Below the pieces are notes generated by a model, which was not told the origin of the DNA, made no database searches, and was given only the letters and a program-made list of their open reading frames with translations. A stretch of 64,000 nucleotides of DNA from Limenecus sp048360435 (GTDB lineage: Bacteria; Cyanobacteriota; Vampirovibrionia; Gastranaerophilales; Gastranaerophilaceae), in the NCBI GenBank assembly GCA_048360435.1, contig DBGCOP010000034.1:49591-113590 (forward strand). The letters run 5' to 3'. The translations under genes were made by a program, and so were the position numbers. Shown here piece after piece: positions 8,993-17,875 of this stretch (position 1 is the first letter of the stretch; every line of letters starts with the position of its first letter).

Positions 8993-11006
8993 CGTATAAG
9001 TCTCCTATATAGGAATCATTTTGTGCACGCCGTTGAATTATTTTGTCTCCATATTGAGAACCTTTGATAATTTCTTCGGATGCCCATTTACACACTTTTG
9101 CGGGGTAGTTTTCTCCAGCTTTTGAACACAAGTCCCCGACTACACTATAATGCATTGCGATTTTTAATTCAAGTTGTGAACGTTTCTTATTATTTTCTCT
9201 GTCAAAATTTTTATTATAATTTGCAATTTTTTTATACCCGTCTTCTCCCAGGGCGTTGATTTTTTCTTTTTCAATAATGCTGTCTATGATGTTGTTGGTT
9301 TTGTTCTGTCTTTTTTGAAGACCGCATTCTCTTATCAGCTTGGCACTGTTTAAGTTGATTAAGGTGTTATAACAGTTTCTTGTTTCATGGAATTTGTCCT
9401 GTTTGAGCAATACAAATGCCATTTTTTCAAGGATTTTGAGCTTTTCATCATCAGGTGCATTTTTGCTGTATAAAATTTCAAGAATTTTCCCGTAAAAATA
9501 TTCTGCACCTCCATATTGACCTTTTTCTTTGTCTTTTTGTGCAAGTTTTTCATAGTCGTCTATTTCGAGGGTGTTGTTTTTTAACTTTTGGCTTTCTCTG
9601 TATTTTATGTCTTTGGCAATGCAGTTAAAAACAGCAAAACAGCTGCCCCACATGGATAAAACACTGGGCTTTCCGCTGCCTTCACAGTCACATTTCGGAA
9701 AGATAACTTTGTTGTCTTTGTTTTTCCTGAAAAAGAGCTTGAGCGATTTGTCCGTGTATTCGCCCTGAATATTAATCTTTTTTGCTTTTATTGTTTCTTC
9801 GTCAAAAATGTCTTTGACTTTGTAAAGCTTGTCATCCGGTGCGGATTCGGGATTGTTTTTCAAAAGTTCCGTTTCGTTTTTGTCTGCAAGGACTTCATCT
9901 ATGTCTTTTCCCACAAATTTGACAAGGTTTTCAATTTCATCATTTGCAGGAAATTCCTCAAAAGGATATTCGTTTGTTTCTGTGTCAGTGTAGCTGTATC
10001 CGATTACTTTGTTTGTTGTTTTGTCTCTTACCGGAGAAAAATTATACACACCTCTGGCACCGTCTGTAATACAGGTGTCGTATGCGGCAAACATATAGTC
10101 CTGAGCCCCGTCAGCTTCTTTTACTGTTACGACATTGGCTTCTGAAAGAGAGAGGAGATTGAAATCATACCAGTTGTTTCTTTTAATTTCCGATGCCATT
10201 TCATCAACAACACCGTTTATGTCTTCTCCTGTTGCGATAAAGTGATAAAGTTCGGGTTTGAGCCCTCTTTGACCTGCCATCCATTTCAGCGTATCATCAT
10301 GCGGATGACCTGCCGGAATGTATACTTTTGCACCTTTTTCTTTGAGGCTGTTGAGTTCGTTTATTACGCCCCAGGTATATTCTATGCCTTGATGAAGCGG
10401 ATCCATGTAGTCGATGTTCTGTCTGTAACGGTCGGGGTTGTAGTATATTTGTTTGAGAAAGTCAAGAATTTGGGCTTTGTTGGTTTTGACTGTTTGGTGG
10501 GTTAGATTCAGGTATTGTCCTGTTACAGAATTTATCTGATCTTTGAGGTTTAAAAGAGGGACTGTCGCTAGCGCAGGAACAGCTACATAGTCGCCTTTTT
10601 TCAGGGTTTTGCTTTTATTAAGAAGATGGAGTTCGTGTTCAAGGCTTTTGAGTTGTTTTACGTTTCTGTCTTTGGGGTTGACTTCGACGTTGTGCATTTC
10701 AATGTCCATGTTCTTTTCGACGGCTTTTGCAAAGTGGGAGACGTTTGAGGCGTGGTTGCTTCCGTCTACAATGTGAACGGGATACCCCATAAATGAAATT
10801 TTTTTGGAGGAAATTTTTTTTGAAGCTGCTAAGTTAGAAGCAGCGGTGATTTGAATGCCTTTAAAACTCAAAATGCTGTTGTTGTCGGGAACGGAATATG
10901 AAATCGGGATGAGGCAGTTTTTTTGAACTTCTTTTTTGTTTTTATATTTCCAATTTCTGTTTGTTATGCTTGAATGATGCTTTATTGATGAGTTGTTGAC
11001 AATCAA
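8973..11006 (-). CDS. Unknown 677-residue protein with SFKG motif and TPR-like C-terminus
   Basis: Not recognised as a whole. I place the start at the TTG at 11004-11006 because GGAGAAGAG lies 2-3 bases upstream; an in-frame TTG further upstream (11048) has no such site, and no ATG occurs before the conserved-looking part. Residues 47-50 read S-F-K-G, and a second S-F-M-G follows about 25 residues later. Residues about 75-330 resemble an alpha/beta enzyme domain (Y-P-V-H-I-V-D-G-S-N-H; I-P-A-G-H-P-H-D-D-T-L-K-W; V-Y-N-F-S-P-V-R-D), with a superficial likeness to A-H-P-D-D metal sites that I do not trust. Residues about 490-640 are helical and TPR-like. A C-D-C...C pattern lies near 455. It shares an operon with the downstream amidohydrolase through a 20-base overlap. 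Confidence 0.72.
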   Translation of the reverse strand: MIVNNSSIKHHSSITNRNWKYKNKKEVQKNCLIPISYSVPDNNSILSFKGIQITAASNLAASKKISSKKISFMGYPVHIVDGSNHASNVSHFAKAVEKNMDIEMHNVEVNPKDRNVKQLKSLEHELHLLNKSKTLKKGDYVAVPALATVPLLNLKDQINSVTGQYLNLTHQTVKTNKAQILDFLKQIYYNPDRYRQNIDYMDPLHQGIEYTWGVINELNSLKEKGAKVYIPAGHPHDDTLKWMAGQRGLKPELYHFIATGEDINGVVDEMASEIKRNNWYDFNLLSLSEANVVTVKEADGAQDYMFAAYDTCITDGARGVYNFSPVRDKTTNKVIGYSYTDTETNEYPFEEFPANDEIENLVKFVGKDIDEVLADKNETELLKNNPESAPDDKLYKVKDIFDEETIKAKKINIQGEYTDKSLKLFFRKNKDNKVIFPKCDCEGSGKPSVLSMWGSCFAVFNCIAKDIKYRESQKLKNNTLEIDDYEKLAQKDKEKGQYGGAEYFYGKILEILYSKNAPDDEKLKILEKMAFVLLKQDKFHETRNCYNTLINLNSAKLIRECGLQKRQNKTNNIIDSIIEKEKINALGEDGYKKIANYNKNFDRENNKKRSQLELKIAMHYSVVGDLCSKAGENYPAKVCKWASEEIIKGSQYGDKIIQRRAQNDSYIGDLYDESHKG

Positions 11007-11142
11007 TACTCTTCTCCGGATTGTAAAATTAACAGAACAAAAACGCAAAAAAACTATTTTTTGCTATTTGAAAGACTAAACACTTAACAATTGTATAACA
11101 TGTTTTTCATATAAAGAATTTATTAAAATATCTTTATTTTTA

Positions 11143-11171
11143 TTGACAACAAAAATAAATAAAAATATGCT
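11143..11171 (+). promoter_or_regulatory. Near-consensus sigma70-type promoter of the glutamate synthase operon
   Basis: TTGACA at 11143-11148 and TATGCT at 11166-11171, spaced 17 bases. Transcription should start near 11178, leaving a 5' UTR of about 25 bases before the ATG at 11203. Confidence 0.75.
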
Positions 11172-11202
11172 TAAAACACCAGGTGAATTAAGGTAAACAA
11201 TA

Positions 11203-12312
11203 ATGTGTCGAATAGGTGCTATCAAATCAAAAAGATATTTACACCCCGTAAAAGCGCTTGAACTTATGCGTTCACAGCAAAAAGGCCACGACAACTCGGG
11301 GTTTGCGTTTGTAATGCAGGATTTGGGCGGAGTTTTTGAGAATTATAAAGAACTTCCGATTCTTTCAATGGCTTGTACAAACGAGGGAATGCACATCGCT
11401 GAGGATATTCTCCACTCAATCGGCTTTGTCCGTGTAATGCAGTGGGCTCCTGATGTGCATAATGACATAGAGGGCTTGAATATAAAACCTATGCCCAACT
11501 ATGTTTTTGAGGTCTTTAACTATCCTCATTCTTATAAATATGCACCTAAAGAAGAAAAAGAGGCACTTCTTCTTGATACTCGCCTGAGACTGAGAAAAGC
11601 TCTTGAAGAAGCAGACGAAGGTTATGTTTATTCCTTCTGGCCGGATTTGTTGACTTTGAAGGAAATCGGTGACCCGAGAGACATCGGAACATACTTCGGG
11701 CTCTGGGATGAAAAAGAGGATTTTTGTGCAAAAATTATCACTGCACAGTGCAGGCAAAATACAAACTATGACATTGTACGATATGCTGCGCATCCTTTCT
11801 TTTTACAGGGATATACAGCTTTGTGCAACGGTGAAAACACTTTTTATGAAAAGAATAAGCTTTTTCAAAAAAAACTTCATAAAGGGTATATAGGTTTTGA
11901 AAGTGATTCACAGTGCTTTTTGTATACACTTCATTACGTAAATAAAATACTGAAATGGCCTTTAAAATATTTTAAACACGTAATTACTCCGCTTCCTTAT
12001 GAGGAGATGATCACAAGAAAAGATTCCGAAATTCTTTTGAGAATAAAGGCTTCTCTTGCTCATCTTGAGGCAAACGGTCCGAACTCCATGATTGCAGTTA
12101 CACCGGACGGAACAATGTTTACAACATGTGATTCAAAAAAACTGCGTCCTGTTGTTGTCGGAAAAACTGAGGACACAGTCATTATTACATCAGAGGTTAC
12201 AGGCATAAATGAAATAATGCCTGAAAGAAATATAAATGAAGACATCTATCCTAACGAAAGAGAAATGGTCGTTGTGGACAATGAACTGAATATTGAAAGG
12301 TGGCAGCAATAG
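11203..12312 (+). CDS. Glutamate synthase, class II glutaminase subunit (split GltB, N-terminal domain)
   Basis: 369 residues starting M-C-R-I-G: Cys2 becomes the N-terminal nucleophile of Ntn-type (class II) glutamine amidotransferases after Met removal. G-H-D-N-S-G-F-A-F matches the family's Asn/Gly oxyanion region, and the length equals the amidotransferase domain of large-subunit GltB. It should release ammonia from glutamine and channel it to the FMN subunit encoded next. It is the first gene of a three-gene operon; its end overlaps the next start by 13 bases. The arrangement, with each GltB domain on its own gene, resembles archaeal-type glutamate synthase. A stand-alone glutaminase role is unlikely given the neighbours. 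Confidence 0.85.
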   Translation: MCRIGAIKSKRYLHPVKALELMRSQQKGHDNSGFAFVMQDLGGVFENYKELPILSMACTNEGMHIAEDILHSIGFVRVMQWAPDVHNDIEGLNIKPMPNYVFEVFNYPHSYKYAPKEEKEALLLDTRLRLRKALEEADEGYVYSFWPDLLTLKEIGDPRDIGTYFGLWDEKEDFCAKIITAQCRQNTNYDIVRYAAHPFFLQGYTALCNGENTFYEKNKLFQKKLHKGYIGFESDSQCFLYTLHYVNKILKWPLKYFKHVITPLPYEEMITRKDSEILLRIKASLAHLEANGPNSMIAVTPDGTMFTTCDSKKLRPVVVGKTEDTVIITSEVTGINEIMPERNINEDIYPNEREMVVVDNELNIERWQQ

Positions 12313-13958
12313 ATACCCGTGTTATAAAAACAAATGACATTTCAAAAAATGACCTGAAATGGCAGATAGAATATGACCCGAAAAGGTGTACACTCTGTGG
12401 AAAATGTTGTGCGGCTTGTACATTTAATGCTATTGAATTCGGGGTTGAAAGAAGAAGAAAAGTAAAAAGCGAAGGACCTTTGCCCAATCCTAAAGTTACG
12501 TGGGAAACTGAACCTGTTGTGAAACAGGTGATAACTAAAAATAAAAATTGCGTGGGCTGCGGAATGTGTGCAAAAGTCTGCCCGAATGAAGCAATAAAAC
12601 CCGTTTATAATGAACATAACAGGGTGAATGTGATTCACAGAGCGGAAAATGCCGAGTCTCCGAAAAGGGGCGGCCGTTCCAACCTGCATACAGAGGGCAG
12701 AACACTTGATAAAATAAAAATCGGAAGAATCTCCCAGATGACAGACCCATCGTTGGATGCGATGAGACACACTTTTGATATTCTTGCGCCGTTTGGAAGG
12801 GTGCTTCCGCCTGAAAAACTGCCTTTTGAAATAGGCGAAGACGGTGAACTTCATATTAACAGTCGGGTACCTAACACAAGATGGATTTATCCGATTATTA
12901 TAGGCGATATGTCTGTGGGTGCACTTTCAACCAGAATGTGGGAAGCTGTTGCCATGGCTGTTGCGTATTTGAACGAGGTTGTCGGACTGCCTGTCAGAAT
13001 GTGTTCCGGTGAGGGTGGTATGCCTTTGAAGCTTTTAAAATCAAGATACTTAAAATATATGATTCTTCAAATTGCATCAGGTCACTTTGGTTGGGACAGA
13101 ATCATTAATGCAATGCCTGAAATGACGGAAGATCCGGCAGGTGTTTTGATAAAAATCGGTCAGGGCGCAAAGCCCGGCGACGGCGGTCTTTTGCTTGCAA
13201 AAAAAGTGGTCAGACACATTCAGGAAATCCGAGGAGTTCCAAAATCTGATTTGCTCTCTCCTCCGAATCATCAGGGATTGTACTCTATTGAAGAAAGCGT
13301 TCAGAAAATGTTTTTGTCAATGAACTCAGCTTTCAAATTCAGAGTTCCTGTTGCGATTAAAGTTGCAGCTTCTGTTACAAGTGTCAGCGTTTATAACAAC
13401 CTGTTAAGAGACCCGTATAATATAGTCGGCGGCTTCTTCCTTGACGGCATAGCAGGCGGAACCGGTGCTGCGCATGAGGTTTCTCTTGACCATACGGGTC
13501 ATCCTATTGTTTCAAGGCTGAGAGACTGTTATCTGGCTGCTGTACACCAGGGTAAACAAGGACAGATTCCACTTTGGGCAGCAGGAGGAATTGGAATGAA
13601 CGGAACTCTTGCAGCCGATGCTTTCAAGATGATTTGTCTCGGTGCTAACGGTGTGTTTACAGGCAAATTGATTTTGCAGATTGCTGGCTGTATAGGAAAC
13701 GACTTTGGACGCTGTAATGCCTGCAACACAGGGCTTTGTCCTGTCGGAATTACTACTCAGAACAAAACTCTTGTGGACAGGCTTGATGTTGATAAGGTTG
13801 CACAAAATATTGTGAACTACTTCCTTGCTACTCATACGGAATTGAAAAAACTTCTTGCTCCTATCGGAAACAGCTCGCTTCCTGTCGGAAGGTCGGATGC
13901 TCTGGTTACCGTGGACAAAAACGTTGCTACGAGATTGGATATACAACATGTGTGCTAA
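12300..13958 (+). CDS. Glutamate synthase, FMN/Fe-S synthase subunit with N-terminal ferredoxin domain (split GltB)
   Basis: 552 residues; starts with GTG at 12300 behind GAAAGG, overlapping the previous gene. The N-terminal ~90 residues hold a 2x[4Fe-4S] ferredoxin module (Cys30-x2-Cys-x2-Cys, then C-V-G-C-G-M-C-A-K-V-C-P). The rest is the glutamate synthase FMN barrel: I-G-D-M-S-V-G-A-L-S near 200, P-G-D-G-G-L-L near 290, F-L-D-G-I-A-G-G-T-G-A-A near 380, and the [3Fe-4S]-type C-I-G-N-D-F-G-R-C-N-A-C-N-T-G-L-C-P segment near 460. It converts 2-oxoglutarate plus ammonia to glutamate. The extra ferredoxin domain suggests that electrons come through Fe-S carriers, and ultimately from ferredoxin or NAD(P)H via the next gene's product. 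The 3' end overlaps the next start by 11 bases. Confidence 0.9.
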   Translation: MAAIDTRVIKTNDISKNDLKWQIEYDPKRCTLCGKCCAACTFNAIEFGVERRRKVKSEGPLPNPKVTWETEPVVKQVITKNKNCVGCGMCAKVCPNEAIKPVYNEHNRVNVIHRAENAESPKRGGRSNLHTEGRTLDKIKIGRISQMTDPSLDAMRHTFDILAPFGRVLPPEKLPFEIGEDGELHINSRVPNTRWIYPIIIGDMSVGALSTRMWEAVAMAVAYLNEVVGLPVRMCSGEGGMPLKLLKSRYLKYMILQIASGHFGWDRIINAMPEMTEDPAGVLIKIGQGAKPGDGGLLLAKKVVRHIQEIRGVPKSDLLSPPNHQGLYSIEESVQKMFLSMNSAFKFRVPVAIKVAASVTSVSVYNNLLRDPYNIVGGFFLDGIAGGTGAAHEVSLDHTGHPIVSRLRDCYLAAVHQGKQGQIPLWAAGGIGMNGTLAADAFKMICLGANGVFTGKLILQIAGCIGNDFGRCNACNTGLCPVGITTQNKTLVDRLDVDKVAQNIVNYFLATHTELKKLLAPIGNSSLPVGRSDALVTVDKNVATRLDIQHVC

Positions 13959-16296
13959 AAAATTTACTATAAACAGTTTGGAGAATAATAAAAGACTTTC
14001 ATCTCAAGAGTTGTTACAGCTTATATATGCAAAGATGAAGGAGGGGTATACCTCTTTTGAAATTACTGCATCAGGGCAGCATAATATAGGCGGTCCGTTG
14101 TGGAGCGAGGACGGAACTCCGCTTTGTTTTGAACTTAAAAACCCCGGACAGCGTGCAGGCTCAATGGGGATGCCGAATACAAAAATTGTTATAGAAGGTT
14201 CGGCTCCTGCTGATGTGGGCTGGCTGAACTCGGGTGCAGAGATTATTCTCAAAGGTGACGGCGGTGATACAACAGCACATTGTGCTGCAAGCGGAAAGAT
14301 TTATGTTGGCGGACGTGTCGGAACACGTTCAGGTGCTTTGATGAAACATGATCCGAAATATCCTGCGCCGGAATTTTGGGTGTTGAAAAATACAGGTTCG
14401 TTTTCTTTTGAGTTTATGGGCGGCGGAACAGCTGTTGTCTGCGGTGTGGACTGTGAAGGAATGGAATCAATTCTTGGAAGCCGTTCCTGTGTGGGTATGG
14501 TCGGAGGCACCATTTATGTCAGAGGTGCTGTAAGCGGACTCTCTGAAGATGTTTATCTTGTTGAGATTGATGATTCTGATGCTGCATTTTTGAAAAACGG
14601 GTTGCAGGACTTTCTTGCAAAAATTGAAAGACTTGAATTGCTTGAAACCTTATCTGATTTTTCTCAATGGAAAAAAATTGTTGCAAAAACTTTTGAAGAA
14701 AGAAAATCAAACCACCTTATTCCGATGAAGGATTTTCGTCTTAATAACTGGGAAAAGGAAAATAAAGGCGGAATTTTTTCTGATGTTTATGAGGATGATT
14801 TCAAAGTATATCCTATTGTGAATAAAGGTGATCACAGACTGCGCTACCCGAGCTGGGAAAATTATACACAGTCGGCACCTTGCGAAAGCCACTGTCCTAT
14901 CGGGATTCCTACACAAAAAAGAATAAACCTCATAAAAAATGACAAAATCAAAGAAGCTCTTGAGCTGATGCTTGATTATACTCCTTTTCCGGCATGTGTT
15001 TGCGGAAAGCTCTGCCCGAATCTTTGTATGGAGGAGTGTAACAGAGGATATGTAGACGAACCGATAAAATTTGACGCACTCGGAATGATGAGCCGTGATG
15101 TAAAAATCGGACCTTTTTCATCAACTAAAGACAGCTCTGTTGCCGTGATAGGAGGCGGTGTGGCCGGTCTTTCGGCAGCTTGGATGCTGAAAAAAGACGG
15201 TTACAGGGTAACTGTTTTTGATGATGATAAAGAAATCGGAGGAAAACTCAGACAGGTTATCCCTTATGAACGTTTGTCAAAAGAGTGCCTTGAAGCAGAA
15301 ATTGAGCGTGTGAAAAACTCAGGTATAAATTTCCGGCTGAATACAAAACTCACAGCGCCTCTTTTTGATGAAATTGTGTCAAAGTTCGATGCGGTAATTA
15401 TAGCCTGCGGAGCACACAACCCTGTTGTGATTCCTTTTGAAGGTCATGAAAAACTTGTTAAAGGACTGGAATTTTTAAAAGCAGTAAAAAATAATGAAAA
15501 AACGCAAATTGGCAAAAAAGTTGTTGTAATCGGTGCCGGCAATGCGGCTATGGATGTTATAATCGAGGCTTATAACTGCGGTGCACAAAAAGTTACTGCT
15601 ATTGATATACAAAAACCGGCAGCTTTTGACAAAGAAATCAACCATGTGAAAGCAAAGGGTGCTGAAATTCTTTATCCCTGCTTTACAGAAAAAGTTACGG
15701 ATGAAGGTGTTGTGCTAAAAGACGGAACCGTGCTTGAGGCTGATACTGTCATTATTTCTATCGGTGACAGACCGAAACTCGATTTTGTGCCTTCTTCATG
15801 GCTTGATGAAAGAGGTATGCTCAAGCTGAATAAGTTTAAACAAACCGAAAACAAAAAAGTGTTTGCAGCCGGTGATGTTATTAAACAGGGGCTTTTTACA
15901 AATGCGATTGCTGACGGAAACAAGGCGGCAAAAAATGTCGAAAATTTGCTCGAAGGCAAAGAGCTTGATACTTTTGAGACAGCTCCGCAGCTTCCCCGCG
16001 ACAGGGTGAAAACAGAATATTACCAAGGTTTTTCTGCTATGAAAGTTCAGGAAATTGATGCCTGGGACGAAAAAGAGAGATGTATGTCGTGCGGTTTATG
16101 CCGGGATTGCGAATTCTGTTTGCAGGCTTGTCCTGAACAGGCAATAAGCAAGTTTACTGATATAAATGGGAATATCGTTTATGCTTCTAACGAAGAACGC
16201 TGCATAGGCTGCGGAATCTGTGCAGGAGTATGCCCTTGCGGAATCTGGACAATGAAGGACAATTTCGAAAACATTGATGACCTTGCTAGTATATAA
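13948..16296 (+). CDS. Fused GXGXG domain (GltB C-terminus) and GltD-like NAD(P)H oxidoreductase of glutamate synthase
   Basis: 782 residues counted from ATG 13948 (M-C-A-K-K-F), which overlaps the preceding gene and fits domain start; in-frame codons further upstream lie inside the previous gene's conserved coding region. Residues 1-250 form the beta-helical GXGXG domain (G-D-G-G-D-T-T-A-H-C; I-Y-V-G-G-R-V-G-T-R-S-G; F-M-G-G-G-T-A-V-V-C-G). Residues about 300-690 are GltD-like: Cys cluster C-E-S-H-C-P-I and C-V-C-G-K-L-C-P-N-L-C, FAD site G-G-G-V-A-G-L from 402, and NAD(P)H site G-A-G-N-A-A-M-D from 529. A C-terminal 2x[4Fe-4S] ferredoxin module begins at Cys712. It delivers electrons to the FMN subunit. 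Normally GXGXG belongs to the large subunit, so this is a domain re-partition with fusion to the small subunit. Confidence 0.88.
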   Translation: MCAKKFTINSLENNKRLSSQELLQLIYAKMKEGYTSFEITASGQHNIGGPLWSEDGTPLCFELKNPGQRAGSMGMPNTKIVIEGSAPADVGWLNSGAEIILKGDGGDTTAHCAASGKIYVGGRVGTRSGALMKHDPKYPAPEFWVLKNTGSFSFEFMGGGTAVVCGVDCEGMESILGSRSCVGMVGGTIYVRGAVSGLSEDVYLVEIDDSDAAFLKNGLQDFLAKIERLELLETLSDFSQWKKIVAKTFEERKSNHLIPMKDFRLNNWEKENKGGIFSDVYEDDFKVYPIVNKGDHRLRYPSWENYTQSAPCESHCPIGIPTQKRINLIKNDKIKEALELMLDYTPFPACVCGKLCPNLCMEECNRGYVDEPIKFDALGMMSRDVKIGPFSSTKDSSVAVIGGGVAGLSAAWMLKKDGYRVTVFDDDKEIGGKLRQVIPYERLSKECLEAEIERVKNSGINFRLNTKLTAPLFDEIVSKFDAVIIACGAHNPVVIPFEGHEKLVKGLEFLKAVKNNEKTQIGKKVVVIGAGNAAMDVIIEAYNCGAQKVTAIDIQKPAAFDKEINHVKAKGAEILYPCFTEKVTDEGVVLKDGTVLEADTVIISIGDRPKLDFVPSSWLDERGMLKLNKFKQTENKKVFAAGDVIKQGLFTNAIADGNKAAKNVENLLEGKELDTFETAPQLPRDRVKTEYYQGFSAMKVQEIDAWDEKERCMSCGLCRDCEFCLQACPEQAISKFTDINGNIVYASNEERCIGCGICAGVCPCGIWTMKDNFENIDDLASI

Positions 16297-16301
16297 AAGT
16301 T

Positions 16302-17483
16302 TTATGTAATTGTGTAAACTTTTCTGTAATAGAGTGCTGAGCCGAGGATTAAAAGGATTATGTTCGGAATCCATGCTGCCCAGAATGGCGAAATGGACAT
16401 TGTTTCGCCCAGAGACAGCGAAAGTGCTCTTAAAAGGTAGTATAAAAATATAATCAAAATACTGAACAAGAAACCTCTGTTATATCTGACTCTCGGCGGA
16501 GTTATAGCCAGAGGAACACCGAGGAGCACAAGCACAACCGTTGTGAATGGGAATGCAAATTTGTTGTGAAGTTCTATTTTGAATAGTGACTGCATTTTTT
16601 TGTCGTGTTTTTTAGCGTTGTTTTCGACATATTTCCACAGAGCAATAACATTGTATTGGGTAGCTTCTTCCTCTGTCAGTGCACCTTTCACGTCCATTCC
16701 AAAGTCAACAACTGACTGTCCGAACCAGGTTGTGTTGAGAATTTTCCCGTCTTTATTCATTGTGTATACGGCACCTCTGTTGAACTGCCAGCCTTCGGGG
16801 CTTGTTTTTCCTGTTTGAGACTGGATAACCTGAATTGTTTTTTTGTTCGAAAAATCAATAACAGAAACATTTTTGAGCGTATTATTTTCACATTTTTGAA
16901 CGTAGAAAAGCCTTTTCATCACTTTGCTTCCGTCTTCGTTTTCTTTTATTTCTTTAAATGTGAAATTCTGTTTTCCGTTTGGTATGTTTTTTTGTCCCAG
17001 AGCCCAGACAGCAAGTGTTTTGGACTGGGAATTGGTAATGGGAACAACAGTTTCATTGACGATAAATGTAAAAAGCGACATTGCCGCAGCAAAGATGAAA
17101 ATCGGTTTCGCAATACGATTGAGCCCTATGCCGCAGGCTCTCATTACCGTAATTTCAGATGACAGACTCAGCCTGTTTAGAGTCATTACAGTTGAGAATA
17201 AAACACTCATCGGAATAGCCATAACAATAACCTGAGGAAGGTTCAAAACAACAATCATCAAGGCTATATTAAATGGGATTCCGTAAAGGGTAATCTGTTT
17301 AATTAATGTGATAAAAGTGTCCGAAGCAAAAATGATAGAGGTGAAAATGATAATCCCCATTATGAAAATTTCCAGCACCTGCTGCATTATGTATCTGTCT
17401 AAAATAGACGTTTTGTTTTTATATTCGTTGAATTTTTCCAGAAGTTCCATGTTTTTTGCTTCAATTGTTGTGTTCGATTTCAT
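16302..17483 (-). CDS. LptF/LptG (YjgP/YjgQ) family permease
   Basis: 393 residues. In diderm bacteria LptF and LptG form the membrane part of the LPS export ABC transporter. Layout is typical: transmembrane helices at about 35-60, 70-100 and 115-145, a periplasmic beta-jellyroll region at about 150-290, then three helices to the end (F-P-F-T-T-V-V-L-V-L-L-G-V-P-L-A near 320, L-L-R-A-L-S-L-S-L-G near 355). The conserved N-terminal pattern I-L-D-R-Y-I-M-Q-Q-V-L fits the family. I kept the ATG at 17483; an ATG eleven codons later is possible, and neither has a strong ribosome binding site. The start overlaps the end of the upstream zinc-ribbon gene by 23 bases, so they are co-transcribed. LptB and other Lpt genes are not in view; whether it is LptF or LptG cannot be decided. 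Confidence 0.86.
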   Translation of the reverse strand: MKSNTTIEAKNMELLEKFNEYKNKTSILDRYIMQQVLEIFIMGIIIFTSIIFASDTFITLIKQITLYGIPFNIALMIVVLNLPQVIVMAIPMSVLFSTVMTLNRLSLSSEITVMRACGIGLNRIAKPIFIFAAAMSLFTFIVNETVVPITNSQSKTLAVWALGQKNIPNGKQNFTFKEIKENEDGSKVMKRLFYVQKCENNTLKNVSVIDFSNKKTIQVIQSQTGKTSPEGWQFNRGAVYTMNKDGKILNTTWFGQSVVDFGMDVKGALTEEEATQYNVIALWKYVENNAKKHDKKMQSLFKIELHNKFAFPFTTVVLVLLGVPLAITPPRVRYNRGFLFSILIIFLYYLLRALSLSLGETMSISPFWAAWIPNIILLILGSALYYRKVYTIT

Positions 17484-17781
17484 CCTGTTTGATGAATCTG
17501 CACTGCTCTTCGAGCTTTTTGTCTTCCATATTTTTCATTAAATCATTGATAGAACTGATTTTGCCAAGCGCAAACCCTGTTTCTGCAAGCAAAACACAAT
17601 CGTTGCAGATTCTTATTCCGTCATACACAACAGAACCTGCAAGAGGTTTTTCCGCCCCACAGCACTGACATTCGAACATGTCGAATTCAGAATCGGGATT
17701 CTCTTCGATATCATCTGCTCTCATCTGGGCAACAACAGCCTGCATATCTTCAATGATTTTTAATTCTTCTTGTTTGTCCAT
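17461..17781 (-). CDS. Small unknown protein with C-x2-C...C-x2-C zinc-ribbon-like motif
   Basis: 106 residues. A helical N-terminus is followed by F-E-C-Q-C-C-G-A-E-K-P and, about 20 residues later, I-C-N-D-C, giving two Cys pairs compatible with zinc binding (similar in style to the ClpX-type zinc-binding domain, but without the rest of ClpX). The C-terminus is helical and charged. No ribosome binding site is obvious before the ATG; the promoter region of the divergent marR gene lies just upstream. It overlaps the downstream LptF/G gene, suggesting a shared transcript. Function unknown; regulation or assembly are possibilities only. Confidence 0.7.
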   Translation of the reverse strand: MDKQEELKIIEDMQAVVAQMRADDIEENPDSEFDMFECQCCGAEKPLAGSVVYDGIRICNDCVLLAETGFALGKISSINDLMKNMEDKKLEEQCRFIKQDEIEHNN

Positions 17782-17811
17782 AGGTTATATTATAACTTAA
17801 AAAACAATATC

Positions 17812-17840
17812 TTGACTATTACAAATAAATTTTATATTAT
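17812..17840 (+). promoter_or_regulatory. Promoter of the marR-emrB operon
   Basis: TTGACT at 17812-17817 and TATTAT at 17835-17840 with a 17-base spacer, directly upstream of two operator-like repeats and the marR start. Confidence 0.65.
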
Positions 17841-17844
17841 TATT

Positions 17845-17874
17845 GTTGGAATTACAACATGTTGGAGTTACAAC
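17845..17874 (+). promoter_or_regulatory. Tandem MarR-type operators over the marR start region
   Basis: Two copies of a 14-base imperfect palindrome, GTTGGAATTACAAC (17845-17858) and GTTGGAGTTACAAC (17861-17874), 16 bases apart and starting just after the -10 box. GTTG-N6-CAAC half-sites and the location suggest autorepression by the adjacent MarR protein. The second copy contains the GGAG ribosome binding site of marR, so bound repressor would cover the start region. Confidence 0.65.
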
Positions 17875-17875
17875 A

